A stretch of DNA of 64,000 bases. Source: JBFMFH01 sp964481395. Its GTDB lineage: Bacteria > Acidobacteriota > Vicinamibacteria > Vicinamibacterales > JAKQTR01. A program made the translations under genes and the position numbers. Within the stretch, counting starts at the first letter, position 1. Every line of letters starts with the position of its first letter. Where the stretch lies: contig CAYZYG010000003.1 of the NCBI GenBank assembly GCA_964481395.1, positions 1 to 64,000 of the forward strand. Reading direction: 5' to 3'. Below are positions 32,858-41,722 of this stretch, piece after piece. The notes under the pieces were generated by a model. That model was not told where the DNA came from. It did not search any database and saw nothing but the letters and a program-made list of their open reading frames with translations.

Positions 32858-34528
32858 TCAACGCGCGTCGACCCGCGCCGTGGCGATCACGGCAGGCGTG
32901 CGGTCGGCAGCATCGTGCAGGGAGCCGTAGCGGGCGACTGCAGATGTCGCCGTTTCTCTGAGATCCCGGACGAACCCGTACGAGACGGTCTGATACAGCA
33001 GCCGGGCCGTAACCGCCAGCGGACCCTCGGCATCGTGCGTTTCGATGAGATACGTCAGACGATCCGTGCCCCCCGAGAAGTTGCGATCCTGTGCCGCGCA
33101 TCCGTAGACCGCCACGTCAGCCGGCGCCGTCGCGGGATCGAACCCCGCCGGAAGCAGGCGGTTGTCCTTGGCGTACCGGGCTCCGCGCAGCAGCGTGTAG
33201 GTGACCGCTCCGTCGGAATCGGCCATGATGGCCTCGTAAATCTGCACCTGCGATGCCTCGGTGATGCGATCGTAGTGGGGCTCGAAGGCGTCTGGATCCT
33301 CGTCGGCTGCATTCCCGGCGATGCTGCCGTCCTCCAGCGGTCTGCCTGATTCGAAGACCACCCGTCCGTCGCTGCCGGTCACCGTCAGGTGCACCCACGC
33401 GCGCCTCGACGGGAACCCGGTCGGCAGCTTGTGACCGGTGAGGCTCTGGACGCGCAGTCCCACCGTGAGCAGCCCGTCGTCGAGACGGGCGTCTTCGACG
33501 AACAGCTTGGCAGTGCCGGCGGCAAACTGGTCGGTCGTCCGCTGGATCGTCGCCTGGAACTGATCGGTTGACGCTGTCAGCCCAAGCTCGTCGATGCTCC
33601 TTGAGAGGATGCCCAGCATGAAGGTATTCGCTCCGGCGAAAATGTGCTGGCTGAATGGGCTGCGCGGAGTCAGCCAGCGCCAGGGGCGGTTCGCAATCAC
33701 CACGCTTCCGGTGGCCGCTGGCATGTGGCACTGGCGGCAACTCCGATCCTCGTCGACCCCGTCGCCGTAGCTGCTGTGCCGCCATTCGAGATAGGGCGTC
33801 TGCTCCGGCAACTGCCCGACGATGGCACCGGTTGCGTCGACGGTCGGGGTATAGAGCGTGTGGCACGTGGCGCAGAGCCCCGAGTCGCCCACGTGCGGGC
33901 TGTGTGTGGGAGTGAACCCGCTGGACTGCCGCATCGGGTTCAGCAGCGGTGCGTTGAAGGGGCCGAAGACGGGGGCGGCCGGCCGCGCCGTCCTGGTATC
34001 GATGACGTAATGGCCGGTGAAGCCCGGTGGGGCACCCAGATCGCGGTTCTGGATCTGATGACAGAGCGTGCACGACACGCCGTCACGGGCGGCCTGGTGC
34101 AGGGGATGCGCGTCGTCGAGGAATCCCCTGTCCAGCAGGGCAACCGGCGACGCGTCCGCCACGGCCTGGGTGCGCGCCATCGGCGTGTGGCAGGTCGCGC
34201 ACTTGTCTTCGATGACGGCCTTGAGCGCCGGTGTTTTCGCCGCCTCTGCGCTCACCTTCGCCTGCCACAGGGGATCGCGCGAGCTGTTGGCCATCATCGT
34301 CGAGCGCCAGTGCGTGTCGATGGAGACATCCTGACGCGCCGCATCGACAAGGCCAGTGTGGCAGGCGGCGCAGTTCCCTGAGCCTGAAAAGTGAGACGTG
34401 TCGAACGTCGGGAGCGGCCGCCCCGCGTATCGCGGCACCGGACCCTGTGCGAAGAGTCCGGCCGCAATGCCGAGCGACCCAGCGACGACGACCATCCGGA
34501 GTACCGTGCGTGTACGATGCCTGCTCAT
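32858..34528 (-). CDS. Exported pentahaem cytochrome c family protein
   Basis: 556 residues with a signal peptide (about 10-28, ending FAQG). Five CxxCH haem sites are visible: CAACH (53-57), CATCH (110-114), CTLCH (153-157), CATCH (219-223) and CRQCH (264-268). Many additional His residues could serve as distal ligands. The second half (about 330-556) has no haem site and looks beta-rich, with LTGHKLPTGFPSRRAWVHLTVTG, a motif seen in other periplasmic multihaem proteins. Likely periplasmic electron carrier or oxidoreductase; partner unknown. I chose the ATG at 34528, where the signal starts. Confidence 0.85.
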   Translation of the reverse strand: MSRHRTRTVLRMVVVAGSLGIAAGLFAQGPVPRYAGRPLPTFDTSHFSGSGNCAACHTGLVDAARQDVSIDTHWRSTMMANSSRDPLWQAKVSAEAAKTPALKAVIEDKCATCHTPMARTQAVADASPVALLDRGFLDDAHPLHQAARDGVSCTLCHQIQNRDLGAPPGFTGHYVIDTRTARPAAPVFGPFNAPLLNPMRQSSGFTPTHSPHVGDSGLCATCHTLYTPTVDATGAIVGQLPEQTPYLEWRHSSYGDGVDEDRSCRQCHMPAATGSVVIANRPWRWLTPRSPFSQHIFAGANTFMLGILSRSIDELGLTASTDQFQATIQRTTDQFAAGTAKLFVEDARLDDGLLTVGLRVQSLTGHKLPTGFPSRRAWVHLTVTGSDGRVVFESGRPLEDGSIAGNAADEDPDAFEPHYDRITEASQVQIYEAIMADSDGAVTYTLLRGARYAKDNRLLPAGFDPATAPADVAVYGCAAQDRNFSGGTDRLTYLIETHDAEGPLAVTARLLYQTVSYGFVRDLRETATSAVARYGSLHDAADRTPAVIATARVDAR

Positions 34529-34991
34529 CGAAGTCTCCGTTCCTCCGGGCCGCGCCCGCCTGAATCGTGGGGCTCCGCCGGCTGATGTCGGACGGAAGGC
34601 TTCGACCCCCACGATCGGCGGCGTCTTGGACACGGACGTCGGATCCCGCCCGCTCGCTCATCACCCAGTCCTGATGGCGCAAGAAACGCTGCCGTGCGAG
34701 CGCATCGAGGAACTGAGCAAGTTGCAAGCCAGCCGATGCGTTGCGTGGCGCAAGCGCCCCCAACTCCTTCATCGGACGAAGGTTGCCCGGGGCAGGGCGG
34801 GCCCGTTGGGCGTCGGGGATGGACTGGGCGCTCGACCGCCTGGTCGAGAGACGTCGACCATCTGGTCGACGCGCGCGGCCTCACGTTCCCGCGCGCCGGC
34901 GTAGGCCGCACTGTCGATGGGACGGGATCCTCCGGCTTGACGCCCGGCAGCGGTTGCCCGAAGATGGGGCATTCAACGAAAGGTGGACCGG
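34529..34991. other. 463-base divergent intergenic region
   Basis: Lies between the cytochrome gene (leftward) and the phosphatase gene (rightward). It contains a strong 20-base palindrome at 34852-34871. I see no gene in it; frames here are short and compositionally unlike coding sequence. Confidence 0.5.
34852..34871. promoter_or_regulatory. 20-base perfect palindrome, candidate operator
   Basis: CGTCGACCATCTGGTCGACG: two 9-base arms around a 2-base spacer. A third partial half-site TGGTCGAG sits at 34841-34848. It is 120 bases before the phosphatase start and 323 bases from the cytochrome start. Dyad symmetry plus extra half-site is typical of a dimeric repressor site; the regulator is unknown. 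Confidence 0.55.
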
Positions 34992-35969
34992 ATGGCCGAT
35001 GTCGTCCACGACGTGGTGCGCGAACAGCTCACCTCACGACGGGTCCGGCTGCAGGCGGCGCTCGAGCAGCCGAACGTGCCAGCGGAACTGCGCGGACTGC
35101 TCGACGAGGTGGATGCCGCGCTCCATCGTCTGGATCACGGCGTCTACGGGCGCTGCGAGACCTGCGGCGATGCGATCGAGAGCAGCCGTCTCCTGGCCGA
35201 CCCCCTGCTTCGCTTCTGCCTGGACCACCTGACCGCGGCCCAGCAGGCCGGCCTGCAGCGCGACCTCGAGCTGGCCGCGCGCGTCCAGCAGGGCCTCCTG
35301 CCGTCCCCGGCGCAGCAGGTGCCGGGATGGGTGTTCGCGTACGAATACCATCCGGCCGGCATCGTCAGTGGCGACTACTGTGACGTGCTGCCGGTGGCGT
35401 CTGGGGACACGTACTTCCTGCTGGGCGACATCGCCGGGAAGGGCGTTGCGGCCTCGATGCACATGACGCAGCTGCACGCGATGTTCAGGTCGCTGGCGCC
35501 CCTGGGCATGCCACTCTCCAGCCTCGTCGAACGCGTCAGCGCCATCCTCTGCGACAGCTCGTTGCCCACTCACTATGCGACCCTGGCCTGCGTGCGCGCG
35601 ATGCCGCACGGCGAGGCGGAGGTCTGCAACGCGGGTCACATGCCCGTGCTCCTGGTCCGGCCTGGCGGCGTCACGCGGATCGATTCGGAGAGCCTGCCAG
35701 TCGGCCTCTTCTGCAGCGCGAGCTTCGCCACGCGCCACGTGCGCCTGGAACCGGGCGACACGCTCGTGCTCTTTTCGGACGGTGTATCGGAAGCCGAAGA
35801 CCCCGAGGGCGGCGAGTTCGGCGTGGATCGCATCGAGGCCAGGAGCCGGGTGCTCGCGGCTGACGGGCCGGCGGCACTGGCACGCTCGCTGGCCGAAGAG
35901 TCAAGGCGCTTCACGCAGGGTGCCCCGCAGGCCGACGACCTCACGGTGCTCGCGGTGCGCCGGGTCTGA
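34992..35969 (+). CDS. SpoIIE/PP2C-type phosphatase with N-terminal DksA/TraR-like zinc finger
   Basis: 325 residues. Residues 1-80 resemble the DksA/TraR coiled hairpin plus zinc finger: R-L-x-H-G-x-Y-G-R-C55-x-x-C58 ... I-x-x-x-R-L-x-A-D-P ... C76-x-x-H79. The last ligand is His, not the usual Cys. After a short helix (ARVQQGLLPSP), residues about 110-325 form a PP2C/SpoIIE phosphatase core with metal-binding Asp residues in SGDYCDVLP (D128, D131), GDIAGKGVAASM (D146) and QADDLTVLAV near the C-terminus. RsbU-like enzymes usually carry sensor domains, so this combination is rare. Likely dephosphorylates an anti-anti-sigma-type partner. AAAGGTGG precedes the ATG at 34992, which decides the start over the GTG at 34983. 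Confidence 0.8.
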   Translation: MADVVHDVVREQLTSRRVRLQAALEQPNVPAELRGLLDEVDAALHRLDHGVYGRCETCGDAIESSRLLADPLLRFCLDHLTAAQQAGLQRDLELAARVQQGLLPSPAQQVPGWVFAYEYHPAGIVSGDYCDVLPVASGDTYFLLGDIAGKGVAASMHMTQLHAMFRSLAPLGMPLSSLVERVSAILCDSSLPTHYATLACVRAMPHGEAEVCNAGHMPVLLVRPGGVTRIDSESLPVGLFCSASFATRHVRLEPGDTLVLFSDGVSEAEDPEGGEFGVDRIEARSRVLAADGPAALARSLAEESRRFTQGAPQADDLTVLAVRRV

Positions 35970-35973
35970 TCCG

Positions 35974-38646
35974 TCACTCCGCCCGCAGGGCGACGACCGG
36001 ATCGAGCCTGGTCGCGCGGCGGGCCGGCAGATAGCTGGCCAGAAGCGCCACCACGAAGAGCACCACCGAGACGGCCGCCAGCACGAGCGGATTGGCCGCG
36101 GAGGTGCCGACGAGCCCCGCCCGCAGCAGCATCGCCAGCCCGAACGATCCGGCGAGCCCCACGGTCATTCCCGCGACGACCCACCACATGCTCCGGCCGA
36201 CGAAGAGCCGGACGATGTCCCGGCGCCCGGCTCCGAGAGCGACGCGGATGCCGATCTCGTGCGTGCGCTGCTCCACCGCGTAACTGACCACGGCTCCAAT
36301 GCCCACGCTCGCCAGCGCCAGCGCCAGCAGCCCGAATCCGCACAGCAGCCACATCGCGAAGCGGCGCGAGCCCACCGATCCCGCCACAACCTCGTCCATC
36401 GTGCCGACGCTCGACACGGGCAGATCCGGATCGGCTCGCTCCACCGCAGAGGCCGCGGCCGCGGCGAAGCCGCCTGGCTCGGCGGCCGTCCTGACCACGA
36501 TCGTCATCCAGGGCCAGGCTGCCTGAGTGTAGGGCCGGAAGAACTGCGGCCTGATGTCGCGGTCGAGCCCCCAGTGCCGCGTATTACCGACGATGCCGAC
36601 GACCGTGAGCCAGGTGTTGCCGTCCTGCGCGATCCCGATCTTGATGCGCTGGCCCAGCGCGTCGCGCTCCGGCCAGAACTGCCGGGCCATGGCTTCGTTG
36701 ATGACGATGACGCCGGGGGAGCCGAGCGTGTCGCGGTCGGTGAACTCACGCCCGTTCACGATGGGGATGCCCATGGTGCGGAAGTACCCGGGACACGCCA
36801 CGCTGTAGGACGCATTGGGCCAGCGCCCGTCGGCCGGCAGCGGCCGGCCCTCGATCTCGAAGCCGCGGCTCGCGTTGCCCCGGAGCGGCAGGTGCGCCAC
36901 GGCGCCCACCGAGCGCACGCCCGGAACGGCGCCCACCTGCTCGGCCACGTCCTGGCAGAACCGCGCTTTCACGGGCGGGCCGTAGTACGTGTTGACCTGT
37001 GGCACGGCCGTCTGCATGGTCAGCACGTTGGAGGCATCGAATCCGGGGACCACGCCGACGATGCGCCAGACGCTCGCCATCATGAGCCCTGCTCCGCAGA
37101 GCACCACCAGCGTGAGCGCCACTTCGGTGGCGACCAGCACGTGGCGCCCGCGCGCCCGCCCGACGGCGGCGTCGCCACCGCGTTCGCTCAGCGGATCGGT
37201 GGATTCCGTCCTGAACGCGCTCAACGCCGGTGCGAGGCCGAACAGGAGTCCGGTCAGCCCCGACGCGACGAGGGCGAAGGCCAGGACCGCGCCGTCCACG
37301 TGCGCGCCGTCGAGCGGTCGGAAGGGCACCCGCGAAAACGCGCCCGGCAGGATCCGCACGAACAGCGAGGAGCCCCATGCGGCCAGGAGCAGGCCGGCCG
37401 CGCCCCCGAGCGCGCTCAGCATCAGGCTCTCGATCAGGAGCTGACGCGCGATGCGCCAGCCGGTTGCGCCGAGCGCCCGGCGCACGGCCAGCTCGCGCCT
37501 GCGCCGCGCCCCGCGGGCGAGGAGCAGATTCGCGACGTTCACGCACGCCACGAGCAGGACGAAGCCGACCGCTGAGAGGAGGAGGATCATCAGCTGCCGC
37601 AGGCCGGAGAGATCCGCCTCGCCCATGGGTTCGACGACGGTGCGCGCCTGTTCGGAGCCCTTGGGTTGTTGTTCGGCGATGCGCGACTGGATGAGCGTCA
37701 TCGCCGACTGGGCCTCGGCCGCGCCGACGTCCGGCCGGAGTCGCGCGAAGGCGATGAAGCTGCGCGAGTTGCGCGCGCGATCGCCCTCCGTGTAGCCGGC
37801 CGGCACGAAGAGCTGCCGGGGCGCGCTCCGATACTGGAACTGGAACTCTGGCGGCATGATGCCCACGACCTCGAACGGCTCGCCGTCGATCCGGATCGTC
37901 CTGCCCACGATGGCGCGGTCTCCGCCGTACCGGCGCTGCCACAAGGCGTAGGTCAGCACGACGATGCGGTCGGTGCCGAGGCGGTCCTCTCCGGGGCGGA
38001 ACGTTCGGCCGATGAAGGGTGCGACGCCGAGCACGTCAAAGAACGCCGCGCTCACGCGGAGTCCCGACACGCCCTCGGCCTGCCGCCCGCTGGTGTCGCT
38101 GCCCAGGTTGTAGGCCCGGCCGGCCGAGTCGAAGAGGGCCATCCCGCTGAACACGCGGTTGTCGCGCTCCCAGTCCCAGAAGTCCGGTGCCGACACGATG
38201 CCCCTGTCGTTGCTTCCTGGGCCGTCGCTCAGCCAGACGAACACGAGCCGGTCGGCGTCCGGGAAGGGAAGGGGCCTGAGGAGCGTCGAGTTGACCAGCG
38301 TGAAGATGGTCGTGTTGGCACCGATGCCGAGTGCGAGGGTGGCGACAACGGCCGCGGTGAAGAGCGGGGCTCGCCAGAGCGTTCGCCAGCCGTAGCGGAG
38401 ATCCTGCCACACGGTCTCGAGATGCGTTTCCCATCCCGCGTCGCGAATCGAGTCCTTGACCGCCTCGAGACTGCCCATCTCGACGCGGGCCGCGCGACGC
38501 GCCTCGCCGGCGCTGAGCCCGTCCTTCATCTTCTCGGCGACCGCGGCGTCGAGATACGCCTGCAGCTCGTCATCCAGGTCCCGCTCCGCCCGGCCCTTCC
38601 ACAGCAGCGTCCGGAGGCCCGCCGCGAGATGGCGTCTGAGTGACAT
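35974..38646 (-). CDS. ADOP-family permease (acidobacterial duplicated orphan permease)
   Basis: 890-residue inner-membrane protein. A cytosolic prefix domain (about 1-75; RAERDLDDELQAYLDAAVAEKMKDG and EARRAARVEMGSLEAVKDSIRDA) precedes two tandem MacB-periplasmic/FtsX units. Core motifs include ALGIGANTTIFTLVNSTLLRPLPFPDADRLV, LLARGARRRRELAVRRALGATGWRIARQL and VEQRTHEIGIRVALGAGRRDIVRLF, plus the closing YLPARRATRLDPVVALRAE. The prefix and the PadR gene 18 bases upstream are the defining features of this Acidobacteriota family. No ATPase gene is adjacent, as is usual. The gene is convergent with the phosphatase (4-base gap). Confidence 0.92.
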   Translation of the reverse strand: MSLRRHLAAGLRTLLWKGRAERDLDDELQAYLDAAVAEKMKDGLSAGEARRAARVEMGSLEAVKDSIRDAGWETHLETVWQDLRYGWRTLWRAPLFTAAVVATLALGIGANTTIFTLVNSTLLRPLPFPDADRLVFVWLSDGPGSNDRGIVSAPDFWDWERDNRVFSGMALFDSAGRAYNLGSDTSGRQAEGVSGLRVSAAFFDVLGVAPFIGRTFRPGEDRLGTDRIVVLTYALWQRRYGGDRAIVGRTIRIDGEPFEVVGIMPPEFQFQYRSAPRQLFVPAGYTEGDRARNSRSFIAFARLRPDVGAAEAQSAMTLIQSRIAEQQPKGSEQARTVVEPMGEADLSGLRQLMILLLSAVGFVLLVACVNVANLLLARGARRRRELAVRRALGATGWRIARQLLIESLMLSALGGAAGLLLAAWGSSLFVRILPGAFSRVPFRPLDGAHVDGAVLAFALVASGLTGLLFGLAPALSAFRTESTDPLSERGGDAAVGRARGRHVLVATEVALTLVVLCGAGLMMASVWRIVGVVPGFDASNVLTMQTAVPQVNTYYGPPVKARFCQDVAEQVGAVPGVRSVGAVAHLPLRGNASRGFEIEGRPLPADGRWPNASYSVACPGYFRTMGIPIVNGREFTDRDTLGSPGVIVINEAMARQFWPERDALGQRIKIGIAQDGNTWLTVVGIVGNTRHWGLDRDIRPQFFRPYTQAAWPWMTIVVRTAAEPGGFAAAAASAVERADPDLPVSSVGTMDEVVAGSVGSRRFAMWLLCGFGLLALALASVGIGAVVSYAVEQRTHEIGIRVALGAGRRDIVRLFVGRSMWWVVAGMTVGLAGSFGLAMLLRAGLVGTSAANPLVLAAVSVVLFVVALLASYLPARRATRLDPVVALRAE

Positions 38647-38664
38647 GGCTTCCTCCCGGACGAG

Positions 38665-38994
38665 TCAGGCCTCGAGGATGCGCGTGATGGCGGCCAGCTG
38701 ACGGAACCATCCGCGGAGCTCTTCGTCGAGGCGGCGCCGGCCGGCGGCGCTGAGACTGTAGTACCTGGCGCGACGGTTGTTCTCGGTGGTCCGCCACGCG
38801 CCGATGATGAGCCCGTCGCGCTCGAGGCGCTTGAGGGCAGGGAACAGCGTGCCGGGGTTGACGTGGAACACGCCCTGGCTCATCTGCTCGAGGCGGAGCG
38901 TGATGCCGAAGCCGTGCAGGGGTTCGAGGGCGAGCGTCTTGAGGATGAGCATGTCCAGGGTGCCCTGGACGAGCTCGCTGGGTTGCAGGGCCAT
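38665..38994 (-). CDS. PadR-family transcriptional regulator
   Basis: 109-residue winged-helix repressor: GTLDMLILKTLALEPLHGFGITLRLEQMS (helices 1-3), then the wing region VNPGTLFPALKRLERDGLI and the YYSLSAAGRRRLDEE tail with the dimerisation helix. It is the first gene of a two-gene operon with the ADOP permease and probably controls it. Upstream DNA holds a CCTGTCTAGAGG tract around a TCTAGA palindrome (near 39017-39028) that could be its operator or part of the promoter. AAGGA lies just before the ATG at 38994. Confidence 0.92.
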   Translation of the reverse strand: MALQPSELVQGTLDMLILKTLALEPLHGFGITLRLEQMSQGVFHVNPGTLFPALKRLERDGLIIGAWRTTENNRRARYYSLSAAGRRRLDEELRGWFRQLAAITRILEA

Positions 38995-39136
38995 CGGCGT
39001 CAGTCCTTTCCTTTGGCCTGTCTAGAGGAGGAGACGTCCAGAGTGGCGGCGAAGTTCCCTGGCCGCGCCGCGTCCGCAGGAAGGCCGTGCGGACGGGCGG
39101 TGTCCCGCCGACCTCCACGGGGAGAGCCTGGTCGGA

Positions 39137-39487
39137 GTGGTGGTGTTCGGATCGTGGGCCCGCGGCGAGGCGGGCGACACGTCCGACGTCGACGTGCTCG
39201 CCGTGCTCGATCGCCGCGTCCCGCTCTCGCGGACGCTCTACCGTGCGTGGGACGCCCGGCCCGCCGAGTGGGCCGGCAGGCCCGTCGAAGTGCACCTCGC
39301 GCACCTGCCCGACCGGGACGCCGCGCCGTCGGGCTTCTGGGCGGAGGTCGCGCTCGACGGCGGTGTCCTCTACGAACGCGGCCGGCAGGTCTCGCAGGCG
39401 CTCGGCACCGTGCGGCGGGCGATCGCGGACGGGAGGCTCGTGCGGCGCACGGTACAGGGACAGCCGTACTGGTCACAGGTGGCCTGA
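39137..39487 (+). CDS. MNT-type minimal nucleotidyltransferase (antitoxin-like), 5' end uncertain
   Basis: 116 residues as annotated from the GTG at 39137. The nucleotidyltransferase signature VVVFGSWARGEAGDTSDVDVLAV carries the G-S and D-x-D residues. The frame is open upstream (DLHGESLVG is in frame and looks like the missing first strand) but has no ATG/GTG/TTG there. Two other frames just upstream encode AAKFPGRAA after an AGGAGGAG site at about 39026, which resembles the N-terminus of this family. The 5' end may therefore be disrupted by indels. Family members paired with HEPN proteins act as antitoxins that modify or neutralise the toxin. The HEPN gene starts one base after this gene stops. 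Confidence 0.7.
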   Translation: MVVFGSWARGEAGDTSDVDVLAVLDRRVPLSRTLYRAWDARPAEWAGRPVEVHLAHLPDRDAAPSGFWAEVALDGGVLYERGRQVSQALGTVRRAIADGRLVRRTVQGQPYWSQVA

Positions 39488-39488
39488 G

Positions 39489-39893
39489 ATGCGAAACCAG
39501 GAACTCGCCAAGGACTACATCACGCGTGCCGCAGGCCGCCTCCGCGCCCTCGACGTGCTCTACGAGGACGGCCACTGGGCCGACGTCGTCCGCGAAGCGC
39601 AGGAAGTCGTCGAGCTTGCGCTCAAGGCCGCGCTCAGGGCGCGCGGCATCGACCCGCCGCGGCTGCACGACGTGTCGGAGGCGCTGCTGGCCGAGCGAGC
39701 TCGACTGCCGGGCCCGCTCGTGGCGGAACTGGAGGCGCTCGTCCGGATTTCACGCGAGCTCAGGCGCGACCGCGAGCTGGCGTTCTACGGGCCCGAGGAC
39801 CTCACGCCGTCGGGCTTCTACTCGAAGGCCGACGCGACCAAGGCGAGGGACGGGGCCCGTCTGGTCGTGCGCGTCGTTCAGCCCCACGTGTGA
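39489..39893 (+). CDS. HEPN-domain protein (partner of MNT)
   Basis: 134-residue all-helical protein of the HEPN family that pairs with nucleotidyltransferases. Visible motifs are YITRAAGRLRALDVLYEDGHWADVVREAQEVVELALKAALRARGIDPPRLHDV, where RxxxxxxxH replaces the tight R-x4-H of HepT RNases. It lies one base after the MNT gene and its start is unambiguous (ATG at 39489). In many genomes such pairs behave as toxin-antitoxin or RNA-modifying modules; here it is not proven to be toxic. Confidence 0.85.
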   Translation: MRNQELAKDYITRAAGRLRALDVLYEDGHWADVVREAQEVVELALKAALRARGIDPPRLHDVSEALLAERARLPGPLVAELEALVRISRELRRDRELAFYGPEDLTPSGFYSKADATKARDGARLVVRVVQPHV

Positions 39894-39925
39894 CGGACCG
39901 GCCCGTTGCCTCCTCCGCCACGGCT

Positions 39926-40816
39926 TCAGAACCGCCGCGGCGGCATGCCGGGCAGCAGCACGAAGACGTCGTGGTGGTCCTTGCGGATCTCGTCGATGAG
40001 TGCGGGAGCGCCGGTCTCGCGCGCGATCGACACATGGGTCAAGGCCAGATGCGCCGGCCGCAGCACGTCCCGCAGGAACCGCCCGCCGTTGAAGTCGGTC
40101 GGAAACCAGGACTGCACCAGCGCGAGGTTCACCGGCAGGCCGCCCAACCCGGCCCGCTCGTATTCGTCGACATTCCCCGGTGAGTCCCCGTCGTGGAACA
40201 CCCGCCATCCGTGCAGATCCACCAGGTACATCGCGTTGGGCGGCGTCTGACTGTGGCTGCTGCCGTGATTGGTCCTGAAGGCCGTGACGAAGACGTCACC
40301 CACCTTCCGTTCGACGCGTGCTCCTGCGGGGCCGTCGATCGTGACCACCCGCCGGGCGACGCGCGACCAGTCGGAGGCGGCCTCGCGCATCGCCGCGATC
40401 GCGTCGGGCGGCGCCACCAGCACCGCCTCGTGACGATGCTCGAGGAAGCGCAAGGCCACGCGCGCATCGAAATGATCGGGGTGATTGTGCGTCACCAGCG
40501 CGAGTTTCACGTTGTCGAACGGTGGGACGCCGGCAACCATCTTGTCGATCGTCTCGGCGCTTGGCGCCCGATAGGCCGGATTGGGCCTGTCGAAGAGGGC
40601 GTCGATCAGGATCGTCGTGTCGCCGGCGCCCACCGCCACACCGCAGTTGGCGACGTAGTGCAGGGTCAGAGACGGCCTCGCGGCCATCGGCCGGGCCTGC
40701 CCGGCCCCGCCGCGCGGCGTTGCCGCGCCGGGCCCGGCACCGAAGAGCGTCTGGTTCGTGGCGGCACCAGCCAGAACGACGGCGCACAGCAGAACGCGGA
40801 ACGGGGTGCGAGTCAT
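39926..40816 (-). CDS. Exported MBL-fold metallohydrolase
   Basis: 296 residues with a signal peptide (about 6-28, ending LFGAG). The metal-binding motif THNHPDHFD gives H110, H112, D114 and H115; a further histidine lies in TNHGSSHSQ, an aspartate in RVFHDGDSPG and a last histidine in LALTHVSI. The fold is like UlaG/ComEC-side metallohydrolases (lactonase-like) and not beta-lactamase proper. Substrate unknown. It is convergent with the HEPN gene. Confidence 0.85.
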   Translation of the reverse strand: MTRTPFRVLLCAVVLAGAATNQTLFGAGPGAATPRGGAGQARPMAARPSLTLHYVANCGVAVGAGDTTILIDALFDRPNPAYRAPSAETIDKMVAGVPPFDNVKLALVTHNHPDHFDARVALRFLEHRHEAVLVAPPDAIAAMREAASDWSRVARRVVTIDGPAGARVERKVGDVFVTAFRTNHGSSHSQTPPNAMYLVDLHGWRVFHDGDSPGNVDEYERAGLGGLPVNLALVQSWFPTDFNGGRFLRDVLRPAHLALTHVSIARETGAPALIDEIRKDHHDVFVLLPGMPPRRF

Positions 40817-41072
40817 GTTTGCGCCCTCATTTTCGGCACCCTCGGCGGATCACATTCGGCTGCCGCCTGTGTCTCGCGCATGGTCGCCACGACACACCAG
40901 CGACCGTGCCTGCCTGCTGTCACGCGTCGCGTCTCTCCCCAGTGATTGGACACCAATCCACGGGCGTCGGGAGGCTGACGGCGAGACAGGCGATCCGACG
41001 CGCGGGGACGAGGTGCTCGCCGCCCATGTCGATGGTGCGTGCGCTGCTGCCCGCGGCAGGCGCTGGCCTCTT

Positions 41073-41552
41073 CTACGGTTCCGATGTACCCGTTCCACCG
41101 GCCATGGCTTCCATGCGTCGCTGCAGTTCGTCGGGCGGGACGTCCTCGACGTGCGTGGCGAGCGTCCACTGGTGTCCGAACGGGTCCACGAGCGTGCCCG
41201 CGCGGTCGCCGTAGAACTGGTTCCGCACCGGCTTCACCTCGGTGCACCCCGCGTCGATCGCCCGTGCGAACGCGGCGTCAACGTCAGGCACATACACCAT
41301 GAAGCTGACCGCGTGACCCTGGCCTGGTTGTGGGGAGACCGCTCCCATCTGCGGAAACTCGTCGGCCAGCATGAATGGGGAATCTCCGATCCGCAATTCG
41401 GCGTGACCGATGCTGTTGCCCGGTCCTGTGAGCCGGAACAGCTCCTGCGCACCAAGGGCCCGTGCGTAGAACTCGAGGGCGTCCGCGGCGCCCTTGACGA
41501 TCAGGTACGGCGTGAGGGTGTGGTATCCCTCCGGAATCGGCTGGACGGCCAT
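41073..41552 (-). CDS. VOC-superfamily protein (PhnB-like)
   Basis: 159-residue glyoxalase/bleomycin-resistance-fold protein. MAVQPIPEGYHTLTPYLIVKGAADALEFYARALGA is the typical PhnB-like opening, and later SFMVYVPDVDAAFARAIDAGC and FYGDRAGTLVDPFGHQWTLATHVEDV complete the paired beta-alpha-beta modules. The start at 41552 matches the family; ATG at 41570 is in frame. Metal ligands are not certain, so an enzymatic role is not claimed. Confidence 0.85.
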   Translation of the reverse strand: MAVQPIPEGYHTLTPYLIVKGAADALEFYARALGAQELFRLTGPGNSIGHAELRIGDSPFMLADEFPQMGAVSPQPGQGHAVSFMVYVPDVDAAFARAIDAGCTEVKPVRNQFYGDRAGTLVDPFGHQWTLATHVEDVPPDELQRRMEAMAGGTGTSEP

Positions 41553-41722
41553 GGGGCTCTTCTGTCTCATGCGAATGTCGGATGCCCTCCCATGGTACAC
41601 CCCGCGGGCTTACCGGGCCTCGAGAGCCCGGCTCGGTGCCGGTCGCGATGCGCGACGACGCCGGGGAAGGGCCGCCCAGGCAAGTGTGATCCGGGTGCCG
41701 GCGAGCCGTTTGCTCTTCGCCC

